From an uncultured Porphyromonas sp. (GTDB lineage Bacteria > Bacteroidota > Bacteroidia > Bacteroidales > Porphyromonadaceae): a DNA stretch of 5,875 nucleotides. The stretch covers positions 1 to 5,875 of the forward strand of contig CALTVJ010000088.1 in assembly GCA_943912835.1 (NCBI GenBank), written 5' to 3'. Positions 1 to 4,844 of the stretch are shown in pieces (the first letter of the stretch is position 1; each line of letters opens with the position of its first letter). The position numbers and the translations under genes were made by a program. The notes beneath the pieces were generated by a model. The model had not been told where the DNA came from and did not search any database. It worked only from the letters and a program-made list of their open reading frames with translations.

Positions 1-1
1 C

Positions 2-172
2 GAATATATTATCTCTGCAAAGATAGAGCTTTATAAGCGGTATTGCCAAGCTAAAAGTAGGCTGTCACATCATACGATACTCGCTTCATTATTTGCAACA
101 TTTGGGCTTACCCATTTCAAAAGACGAGCAACAAGGCTCACATCTAGACAAAAAATCGCTCAAATAAATTAA
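2..172 (+). CDS. C-terminal fragment of an unidentified protein (5' end outside window)
   Basis: One frame stays open from the window edge for 56 codons and ends in TAA at 170-172. The translation starts EYIISAKIELYKRYCQAK and ends RLTSRQKIAQIN. It is basic, has one short hydrophobic stretch (ILASLFATFGL, about residues 26-36) and then an Arg/Lys-rich tail (HFKRRATRLTSRQK). That composition would suit the end of a membrane-associated or nucleic-acid-binding protein, but I do not recognise a family. An open frame of this length could occur by chance at this AT content, although the amino acid mix looks protein-like. It converges on kdsB, with a 93-base spacer between the two stop codons. Function unknown. 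Confidence 0.45.
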   Translation, partial: EYIISAKIELYKRYCQAKSRLSHHTILASLFATFGLTHFKRRATRLTSRQKIAQIN

Positions 173-185
173 CGGAAATCGTCCA

Positions 186-218
186 ACTTAAGCGAAGTAC
201 ATCGACTCACTTAAGCGA
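186..218. repeat. Two copies of the 10-mer ACTTAAGCGA in the convergent spacer
   Basis: The 10-mer ACTTAAGCGA occurs at 186-195 and again at 209-218, with starts 23 bases apart. Each copy contains the palindrome CTTAAG. The spacer separates the stop codons of two converging genes. The two CTTAAG cores could pair with each other, but only over 6 bp with a 17-base loop and with no T-run after them, so this is not a convincing terminator. Its role is unknown and it may be chance. Confidence 0.4.
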
Positions 219-265
219 TGATAATAGTTTAAGTAAGCTAATAAATACGCTTTAATTCTATTGTA

Positions 266-1021
266 TTACTTTGACAAAGAATACAGATAGTTCTCTGCCA
301 CCTCAAGGTCCTCTGGGGTATCAATACCAATACTACGATAACGACTCTCTATAAGCTGTATCGTATACCCTGATTCAAGCCAACGCAATTGCTCAAGGCT
401 CTCGGCGACCTCCAAATCGGATGCGCTCAATGTTGCAAGTTTATCAAGGATATTGACACGAAAGGCATATAAGCCAATGTGTTTGTAGTATTGATGATGG
501 CGACAAAAGTCCCTCTCTACTCCTCTTAGGTGAGGAATACACGAACGACTAAAATAGAGCGCACGTCCATTACTAGCTCGTACAACTTTGACATTATTGG
601 GATTAAGCAAATCCTCATCACTTGTTTCGCAGGATAAAGGCTCAGCCAAAGTCGCAATATCTATGGTATCTTGCTCAAAAGCTTGAATCAAGCTTTGAGC
701 TGATTCTGGATGAATAAAGGGTTCATCTCCTTGCAGATTAAGTACAACATCTTCTCCACGACCTGCTAACTGATAAGCCTCAATAATACGGTCTGTACCT
801 GAGCGATGAGCAGAAGATGTCATAACAACATCAGTTTGAAGAGAGCGGACCAACTCTGCAATACGCTCATCGTCTGTCGCAACAAGTACACGAGAACCAA
901 TCTCTCGAGCTCGCTCTATAACGTGTTGGATAATCGGCTTACCACCTAATAAAGCGAGTGGTTTACCTGGGAATCTGGTTGAGGCATAACGAGCTGGTAT
1001 GATTACAAGTGTATTCAACAT
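266..1021 (-). CDS. kdsB: 3-deoxy-manno-octulosonate cytidylyltransferase (CMP-Kdo synthetase)
   Basis: This cytoplasmic enzyme activates Kdo with CTP, giving CMP-Kdo and pyrophosphate, so that Kdo can be added to lipid A during LPS core synthesis. At 251 residues it matches the usual length of about 250. Family signatures are intact: the nucleotide-binding loop PARYASTRFPGKPL (9-22), SGTDR (74-78), NLQGDEP (95-101, with D99 the expected Mg ligand), ALYFSR (154-159), HIGLYAFR (181-188), LEVAESLEQLRWLESG (203-218) and IGIDTPEDL (231-239, with D234 the second expected metal ligand). The ATG at 1021-1019 sits directly before the conserved N-terminal strand, so the start is secure. There is no Shine-Dalgarno sequence, as is usual in Bacteroidota. 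It is divergent from rpsO and appears monocistronic within the window. No clear intrinsic terminator follows it. Confidence 0.97.
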   Translation of the reverse strand: MLNTLVIIPARYASTRFPGKPLALLGGKPIIQHVIERAREIGSRVLVATDDERIAELVRSLQTDVVMTSSAHRSGTDRIIEAYQLAGRGEDVVLNLQGDEPFIHPESAQSLIQAFEQDTIDIATLAEPLSCETSDEDLLNPNNVKVVRASNGRALYFSRSCIPHLRGVERDFCRHHQYYKHIGLYAFRVNILDKLATLSASDLEVAESLEQLRWLESGYTIQLIESRYRSIGIDTPEDLEVAENYLYSLSK

Positions 1022-1058
1022 AAAAGTAAATGAATATCAATTTAACAACTCTAAGGTA

Positions 1059-1065
1059 CAATATA
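1059..1065 (-). promoter_or_regulatory. Possible weak -7 element for kdsB
   Basis: Read on the minus strand this is TATATTG, a partial match to the Bacteroidota -7 consensus TAnnTTTG. It lies 38 bases upstream of the kdsB ATG inside an alternating AT stretch (1060-1071). No TTTG -33 element is visible at the right spacing, so this is only the best candidate in the divergent kdsB/rpsO spacer. Confidence 0.25.
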
Positions 1066-1083
1066 TATATAGAATAAAATGAC

Positions 1084-1091
1084 TATCTTTG
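1084..1091 (+). promoter_or_regulatory. rpsO promoter -7 element TATCTTTG
   Basis: TATCTTTG is an exact match to the Bacteroidota primary-sigma -7 consensus TAnnTTTG. It lies 82 bases upstream of the rpsO ATG and predicts transcription starting near 1098. No good TTTG -33 element is seen 17-23 bases upstream; that region is AT-rich (ATATATATATAG), which may compensate. The same octamer serves nusB at 1580-1587. Confidence 0.7.
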
Positions 1092-1097
1092 CGACAC

Positions 1098-1173
1098 GAT
1101 TCGACCTCTGTAGTGATCTAAGAGATGCTATCGGTGGCGATATTAAGTTTAACATAATAATATACAAAGTAGT
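1098..1173 (+). promoter_or_regulatory. Structured rpsO 5' leader, candidate S15 autoregulatory RNA
   Basis: The predicted leader is about 75 nt and can fold in two competing ways. In fold 1, 1101-1106 (TCGACC) pairs with 1133-1140 (GGT, a bulged GG at 1136-1137, then CGA). This encloses an inner hairpin of 1111-1119 with 1123-1130, which has one bulged G and an AAG loop. In fold 2, 1129-1133 (TATCG) pairs with 1138-1142 (CGATA) around the loop GTGG. The two folds share 1129-1140 and exclude each other. S15 is known to repress its own mRNA in several bacteria through unrelated leader structures, so a regulatory role is plausible here. It is inferred, not shown. The last 30 bases before the ATG are A/T-rich and unstructured, and lack a Shine-Dalgarno sequence. 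Confidence 0.4.
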
Positions 1174-1443
1174 ATGTATTTAGATTCAGCTAAGAAGACT
1201 GAGCTTTTTGAGAAGTATGGTAAGGGTTCAACTGACACAGGTAGCCCAGAGAGCCAAATCGCTCTATTTACCTTCCGTATCCAACACCTTACAGGACACT
1301 TGCAGAAGAACCGTAAGGACTTCAGCACACAACGTGCTCTTAAGATGATTATCGGTAAGCGTCGTCGTATGCTTGACTATCTTATCAAGACAGACATCGA
1401 GCGTTATCGTGCTATTATTAAGGAGCTTGGTATCCGTCGATAA
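1174..1443 (+). CDS. rpsO: 30S ribosomal protein S15
   Basis: This is a primary-binding small-subunit protein that binds the h20/h21/h22 junction of 16S rRNA and helps assemble the platform; it also forms an intersubunit bridge. The 89 residues match the bacterial family length exactly. The family pattern is complete: DTGSPESQ (21-28), RIQHLTGHL (35-43), the H42 and D49/S51 region of the rRNA-contacting loop, the basic stretch GKRRRMLDYL (61-70) and the C-terminal LGIRR. Nearly all arginines use CGT (for example three in a row), consistent with high expression. The ATG at 1174 is fixed by the conserved N-terminus. It has its own promoter upstream and a strong terminator 26 bases after the stop, so it is probably a single-gene unit. 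Confidence 0.98.
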   Translation: MYLDSAKKTELFEKYGKGSTDTGSPESQIALFTFRIQHLTGHLQKNRKDFSTQRALKMIIGKRRRMLDYLIKTDIERYRAIIKELGIRR

Positions 1444-1469
1444 GACTAACCAAAAGATTAAGTAAACTC

Positions 1470-1506
1470 TATAGCCTTACTCTCTCAAGGGTAAGGCTAT
1501 ATTTTT
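1470..1506 (+). terminator. Intrinsic terminator of rpsO
   Basis: An 11-bp perfect stem (TATAGCCTTAC at 1470-1480 with GTAAGGCTATA at 1491-1501) is followed by TTTTT at 1502-1506. The loop can tighten by three more pairs, one of them T-G, to leave a 4-base loop at 1484-1487. It lies 26 bases after the rpsO stop and isolates rpsO from the nusB operon. Confidence 0.93.
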
Positions 1507-1579
1507 ACACTTTATCTACGATCTTACTAGACAACCTTTGAGACTCGGTTTCTGTAGCTGGAGTCTAGGATATTAGTTG

Positions 1580-1587
1580 TATCTTTG
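1580..1587 (+). promoter_or_regulatory. nusB operon promoter -7 element TATCTTTG
   Basis: This is an exact TAnnTTTG match located 17 bases upstream of the nusB ATG. It predicts a start near 1594 and a very short leader of about 11 nt, consistent with initiation that does not depend on a Shine-Dalgarno sequence. No exact TTTG -33 element is present at 17-23 bases; the nearest T-rich segment (TTTCTG, 1549-1554) is slightly too far. It lies downstream of the rpsO terminator, so nusB-yajC-ybbR-coaE should be transcribed from here. Confidence 0.7.
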
Positions 1588-1604
1588 CTATACAAATCAA
1601 TAAT

Positions 1605-2657
1605 ATGATAAACAGACAAGTAATACGTACACGAGCCTTACAAGTTGCCTATGCTTATCTACACAAAGGAGAGCAGCGGTTAGCATCTGCCGAAAGCGAT
1701 TTACGCTTGGCTTTGGAGCGTAGTTATGAGCTCTATATGTACCTCCTTCGGCTACCTGTAGAGCTAACAGACTTCTTTGCAGAGCTACAAGAAATGCGAC
1801 GCCGTAAACATTTAGCAACCAAGGAGGAACGCAACCCCAACTATCGACTACAAGAAAACCGTTTCGTAGCACACCTACGCTCTAGCGAAGCTCTTGAGGA
1901 TTGGTATATGTCCTACCCTTTAGCTTGGCGCGACGAGAGTTTATTGATGCGTAAACTTGTTGATCTCATTGAGCATAGCGACTTGTACCATGAATATATC
2001 AAAAGCGAGCCTAGCTATGAAACAGATCAAACATTTTGGCTCAATATCTTCCAACAAATCATTACCCCTAACCAAGACCTTGCAGATTATTTAGAGGAAC
2101 AAAGTATTTATTGGGATAATGAGCTAAACTGCATCGAAAAAATAGAATGCGAAGATCGACCTAAGACCGACCCAGAAGAGATCGAACAAGTTGTCAGAGA
2201 AGCACAAGCAAACAATATGTACCAAAGTCAACGTTACGACAATGGTAGTGTTGAGATTGTCAAGAGCTTCGTCTACAAGAGTCTCAAAAAAGCCCAAGAA
2301 ACTGAAGAGTTCTCTCTCTTCATCTTGCCACAATATAGAGATGAAGATGATGAAAGTTTTGCGACACACTTAGTTAGACAAACCATTATAGGCTATGATA
2401 AAGTAGCCCCCTTGGTAAAAAAACACTTGAGTAGCTCATGGGATAAAGAACGTTTGGCGGATATGGACGAGTTGCTTATCCACCTCGCCGTGACGGAGTT
2501 TCTTCATTTCCCACAGATAGCAACTCATGTATCTATCAACGAATACGTAGAGCTCAGCAAACACTACTCTACACCTAAGAGTTCTGCATTCATAAATGGT
2601 GTACTTGATGCCATAGCCAAAGAACTCAAGAGCGAAGGAAAAATATTAAAACAATAA
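1605..2657 (+). CDS. nusB: Transcription antitermination protein NusB, long Bacteroidota form
   Basis: NusB partners with NusE (S10) on boxA RNA to keep RNA polymerase processive through rRNA operons. The C-terminal part is diagnostic: WDKERLADMDELLIHLAVTEFLHFPQIATHVSINEYVELSKHYSTPKSSAFINGVLDAIAKEL (279-341) covers the last helices of the NusB fold. The N-terminus (NRQVIRTRALQVAYAYL, 3-19) resembles the usual first helix (R-x-x-A-L-Q-x-x-Y). Between them is extra sequence of roughly 150-200 residues, making 350 in total against about 140 in E. coli. This segment is helical-looking, with many charged and aromatic residues and an acidic patch (DEDDE, 246-250). Long NusB proteins are usual in Bacteroidota, so this is not a fusion artefact. 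First gene of the operon; 19 bases separate it from yajC. The ATG at 1605 fits the promoter and the conserved N-terminal helix. Confidence 0.93.
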   Translation: MINRQVIRTRALQVAYAYLHKGEQRLASAESDLRLALERSYELYMYLLRLPVELTDFFAELQEMRRRKHLATKEERNPNYRLQENRFVAHLRSSEALEDWYMSYPLAWRDESLLMRKLVDLIEHSDLYHEYIKSEPSYETDQTFWLNIFQQIITPNQDLADYLEEQSIYWDNELNCIEKIECEDRPKTDPEEIEQVVREAQANNMYQSQRYDNGSVEIVKSFVYKSLKKAQETEEFSLFILPQYRDEDDESFATHLVRQTIIGYDKVAPLVKKHLSSSWDKERLADMDELLIHLAVTEFLHFPQIATHVSINEYVELSKHYSTPKSSAFINGVLDAIAKELKSEGKILKQ

Positions 2658-2676
2658 ACCCAAATTTAACAATACA

Positions 2677-2973
2677 ATGAACCCATTTATTCTATATGCT
2701 CAAGCAGGAGCGCCACAACAACCTTGGTGGCAAATGCCAGCACTAATGCTTGCTGTATTCGTAATCATCTACTTCTTTATGATTCGTCCTCAGCAGAAAA
2801 AGCAAAAAGAACTCAAAGATCAACGTGATGCTATGACGACTGGAAATCGCATCGTAACGGCAGGAGGAATATATGGCATCATTAAAGATGTTAAGGAAAA
2901 TGAATTTGTCGTAGAAATTTCCGATGGAGTACGCATCCGTGTTGATAAAAACAGTGTATATCCTGCATCTTAG
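2677..2973 (+). CDS. yajC: Preprotein translocase subunit YajC
   Basis: YajC is a small inner-membrane protein that associates with SecDF and the SecYEG translocon in protein export. The 98-residue product has the family layout: a short N-terminus rich in Ala/Gln/Pro, one transmembrane segment (about 22-37, MPALMLAVFVIIYFFMI), then the signature RPQQKKQKELKDQRDAM and a small soluble domain (TGNRIVTAGGIYGIIKDVKENEFVVEISDGVRIRVDKNSVYPAS). All expected features are present and the length is typical. The ATG at 2677 follows the nusB stop by 19 bases and has no Shine-Dalgarno sequence. In Proteobacteria yajC usually precedes secDF; here it sits with nusB and a YbbR-type protein. Confidence 0.96.
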   Translation: MNPFILYAQAGAPQQPWWQMPALMLAVFVIIYFFMIRPQQKKQKELKDQRDAMTTGNRIVTAGGIYGIIKDVKENEFVVEISDGVRIRVDKNSVYPAS

Positions 2974-3005
2974 AGGATTGACAAACCTTATCGAACTTAG
3001 TGCCT

Positions 3006-4007
3006 ATGAAACTCGGACTAAAAATAAACCAGAGTAGAAAAGGCAAAAACAAAAACGCAAACGAGAGCGACAAGAACTGGTACAATCGGTTCAAACGCTC
3101 TCGTTTCGTTAAATTTTTACCCTTCTTACTCCTTGCCTTTGTCATCTGGGTACAACAAACATTACAGATTGACGTTATCCGCCCAATCTACATCCCCATC
3201 TCTTCTTCTAAGGTACATCTTAGTCATGACTTACAAAGCAAAGTACCAGAATACCTAGAAATACAAGTCAAAGACAAAGGTTCAGAACACATACGATATA
3301 GCCTAACAGACTTTGATACACTACAGCTACGCTCCATTTCAGAAAAGAATGGGAATAAATATGTAGGTATACTACGAAAAGACTTAGGAGAAGCCATAGC
3401 ACTACAGCTTTCTCATACAGCCACGGTTGTGCAAATGAGCCAAAACGAGGTTAAAATACCTGTCATTGAGCGTATAGCAAAGAAGCTTCCCCTTCTCTTT
3501 GTTGGGAATCCTCGAAGTGCTGATGGCTATACAATAGAACGTATAACCCTTAAGCCTGATTCGATACTCGTCTATGGGGCTCCTGCAGTAATCAATAAAC
3601 TTAAACACGTAAAAACAGCTGACTTCGGACGTACACTAATATCTGAGAATAGTCAGATGGCTTTACCTATAGATCTAGGAACAACATTATATAGCGATCT
3701 AAAAGAAGTACAAGTTAAGTTTGAGCTCATTGACCTTGTAGAGCAATCGTATACACTACCTATAACAGTAATAAATAAGCCTGAAGGATACCGTATAACA
3801 ACACTACCAAGCACAGTAAATATCTTGGTCACTATACCTCGATCTAAATACAAAGAGATGCTAGAAGAACACTTTGAGGTTATAGCCGACTACGCCTCTA
3901 GCAATACTGATGGAGAAATGAGTCTCAAGATTAGTAAACAACCATCGTACGTTGTACACGCTCGTATCTCTCCCGAATTAGTTCAATCCATTAAAGAACG
4001 ATTATAA
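3006..4007 (+). CDS. YbbR-like (CdaR-type) membrane-anchored repeat protein
   Basis: The product has 333 residues from the ATG at 3006. A Lys/Asn-rich cytosolic tail (about 1-34) is followed by one transmembrane segment (about 35-50, VKFLPFLLLAFVIWVQ). The rest is an extracytoplasmic beta-rich region that I read as three YbbR-type repeats: about 55-150, 155-245 and 246-328. The second is clearest, with the pattern LPLLFVGNPRSADGY, LKPDSILVYGAPAVINKLKHVKT. In Firmicutes, YbbR/CdaR proteins bind and modulate the diadenylate cyclase CdaA; no cyclase gene is visible here, so that role is not supported for this protein. An in-frame GTG at 3000 would add two residues, but the ATG is preferred. It starts 32 bases after yajC, and its stop touches the coaE start. 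Confidence 0.85.
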   Translation: MKLGLKINQSRKGKNKNANESDKNWYNRFKRSRFVKFLPFLLLAFVIWVQQTLQIDVIRPIYIPISSSKVHLSHDLQSKVPEYLEIQVKDKGSEHIRYSLTDFDTLQLRSISEKNGNKYVGILRKDLGEAIALQLSHTATVVQMSQNEVKIPVIERIAKKLPLLFVGNPRSADGYTIERITLKPDSILVYGAPAVINKLKHVKTADFGRTLISENSQMALPIDLGTTLYSDLKEVQVKFELIDLVEQSYTLPITVINKPEGYRITTLPSTVNILVTIPRSKYKEMLEEHFEVIADYASSNTDGEMSLKISKQPSYVVHARISPELVQSIKERL

Positions 4008-4619
4008 ATGAGCATAGTCCTAGGGATCACAGGAGGGATAGGTAGCGGAAAAAGTTTTGTCTGCCGTATATTGGAGCGATGCGCTATTCCTATATACGAC
4101 ACCGATAGTCGTGCCAAAGCCCTGTATAATGAAGATGAGGTTCTTCGCAACAAGATGATTGAGCTATTTGGCCAACAACTATACGAAGCCGAAACAGGAC
4201 TACTAGACAGAGCTTATCTTGCAAATCGTATATTCTCAGAGCCTTCACTGCTTAAACAAGTGAGCAACTTGGTACATCCCGCAGTCAGGAGAGACTTTGA
4301 CTCTTGGCATAAACAACAACAAACTTATGGTATAGACTTGGTTGGTATAGAGAGTGCCATCTTATTTCAATCAAAAGAACTACTCAATAGGATTGACTAC
4401 TCCTTACTCGTTGAAGCACCAATAGCATTACGCTTAGATAGGGCGATGAAGCGTGATAAGCAAGATAAAGAAACAATACTTAAACGAATAAATACACAGA
4501 TGTCGGACGACGAAATGCGTAGCCATGCTAACTACCTCATTCACAACGATAATACAACAATGCTCCTACCACAAATAGAGCAGATAATAAGACAGATACG
4601 TCAAACAAGTCATTACTAA
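4008..4619 (+). CDS. coaE: Dephospho-CoA kinase
   Basis: This cytoplasmic enzyme catalyses the last step of coenzyme A synthesis, phosphorylating the 3'-hydroxyl of dephospho-CoA with ATP. The 203 residues match the family length. The P-loop GGIGSGKS is at 9-16, followed by the substrate-site motif YDTDSRAK (30-37; D31 and D33 occupy the expected acidic positions), LVHPAVRR (88-95), the core strand GIESAILF (113-120) and the lid/C-terminal helix pattern RDKQDKETILKRINTQM (149-165) with NYLIHNDN (175-182). The ATG directly abuts the ybbR TAA with no spacer, implying translational coupling in the nusB operon. The loop after AILF reads QSKELLNRID, whereas many homologues have a glutamate plus a shorter segment; this looks like ordinary divergence. 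Last gene of the operon. Confidence 0.97.
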   Translation: MSIVLGITGGIGSGKSFVCRILERCAIPIYDTDSRAKALYNEDEVLRNKMIELFGQQLYEAETGLLDRAYLANRIFSEPSLLKQVSNLVHPAVRRDFDSWHKQQQTYGIDLVGIESAILFQSKELLNRIDYSLLVEAPIALRLDRAMKRDKQDKETILKRINTQMSDDEMRSHANYLIHNDNTTMLLPQIEQIIRQIRQTSHY

Positions 4620-4658
4620 TAGGTAGACTCTCCAACACAATATACATATAGATAGGTA

Positions 4659-4689
4659 TTTGCTACCACTTAGCGCAGCAGTACCTTTG
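4659..4689 (+). promoter_or_regulatory. Full Bacteroidota promoter TTTG-N19-TACCTTTG
   Basis: The -33 element TTTG (4659-4662) is separated by exactly 19 bases from the -7 element TACCTTTG (4682-4689). This is the best promoter match in the window and predicts a transcription start near 4696. No gene starts within the next 140 bases, so it most likely drives the small RNA predicted at 4696-4806. Confidence 0.75.
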
Positions 4690-4695
4690 TAATTG

Positions 4696-4806
4696 TAAGA
4701 GGAGTATTTAAGCATGCTTGAGTAACTCTCTGTAAAATAGTAAACCGTTTAAGTGATAAATCGAGGTAGGTGCTAAGCTCGGGAGAGTTTAGCACCTCTT
4801 TTGTAT
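4696..4806 (+). ncRNA. Predicted small RNA (or terminated leader) between coaE and adh
   Basis: The segment starts at a consensus promoter and ends at a strong terminator. Its 5' end folds into an extended hairpin: 4698-4705 (AGAGGAGT, one bulged G) pairs with 4725-4731 (ACTCTCT). After a small internal loop, 4707-4712 pairs with 4717-4722 around the loop CATG. An A-rich, apparently single-stranded linker follows (about 4733-4763), then the terminator hairpin. I do not recognise a known RNA family. It contains no open frame longer than a few codons; the only notable one is ATG CTT GAG TAA at 4714-4725. It could act as a free sRNA, or be a leader whose read-through would reach the alcohol dehydrogenase gene. 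Confidence 0.5.
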
Positions 4807-4810
4807 TTTT
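4768..4810 (+). terminator. Intrinsic terminator with GGGA tetraloop
   Basis: A 13-bp stem (AGGTGCTAAGCTC at 4768-4780 with GAGTTTAGCACCT at 4785-4797, one G-T pair) is capped by GGGA, a GNRA-type tetraloop. It is followed by the T-rich tract CTTTTGTATTTTT (4798-4810). It should end the predicted small RNA and any read-through from the nusB-coaE operon, which has no other terminator after coaE. Confidence 0.9.
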
Positions 4811-4811
4811 G
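4804..4811 (+). promoter_or_regulatory. Candidate -7 element TATTTTTG for the adh gene
   Basis: TATTTTTG fits TAnnTTTG and lies 33 bases before the adh ATG, giving a leader of about 27 nt. It overlaps the T-tract of the terminator, so a match here is partly expected from base composition. No TTTG is seen at the -33 position (the terminator 3' arm is there). Weak call. Confidence 0.35.
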
Positions 4812-4844
4812 TATTATCTAAGTGTATTTAATCAATCTAAGTTT

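Noticed and set aside
222..262. Possible terminator hairpin for kdsB (AAGC/GCTT arms)
   Set aside because: The stem is only about 4 bp with a 9-base AT loop and no T-run in the kdsB direction.
1597..1872. Minus-strand open frame of 91 codons antisense to nusB
   Set aside because: It lies inside the well-supported nusB gene, has no family resemblance and is explained as a reverse-strand shadow.
2124..2373. Overlapping open frames on both strands within nusB
   Set aside because: Both are shadows of nusB coding sequence with low-complexity translations, and neither has a promoter or start signal of its own.
3000..3005. GTG at 3000 as the start of the YbbR-like protein
   Set aside because: An in-frame ATG lies only two codons downstream and neither has a Shine-Dalgarno sequence, so ATG is the simpler choice. 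The difference is two residues.
2891..3145. Minus-strand open frame across the yajC-ybbR junction
   Set aside because: It is hydrophobic because it is antisense to the Lys-rich and transmembrane codons of ybbR. It overlaps two real genes and has no promoter.
3402..3853. Two minus-strand open frames antisense to ybbR
   Set aside because: They are shadows of the ybbR frame with no recognisable domains.
4655..4667. GGTA-TTTGC-TACC hairpin as a coaE terminator
   Set aside because: The stem is 4 bp with no T-tract, and it overlaps the -33 element of a much better supported promoter. The terminator at 4768-4810 is sufficient.
4620..4844. Known riboswitch upstream of the alcohol dehydrogenase
   Set aside because: I could not match the sequence or fold to any riboswitch class I know; only the hairpins described can be supported.
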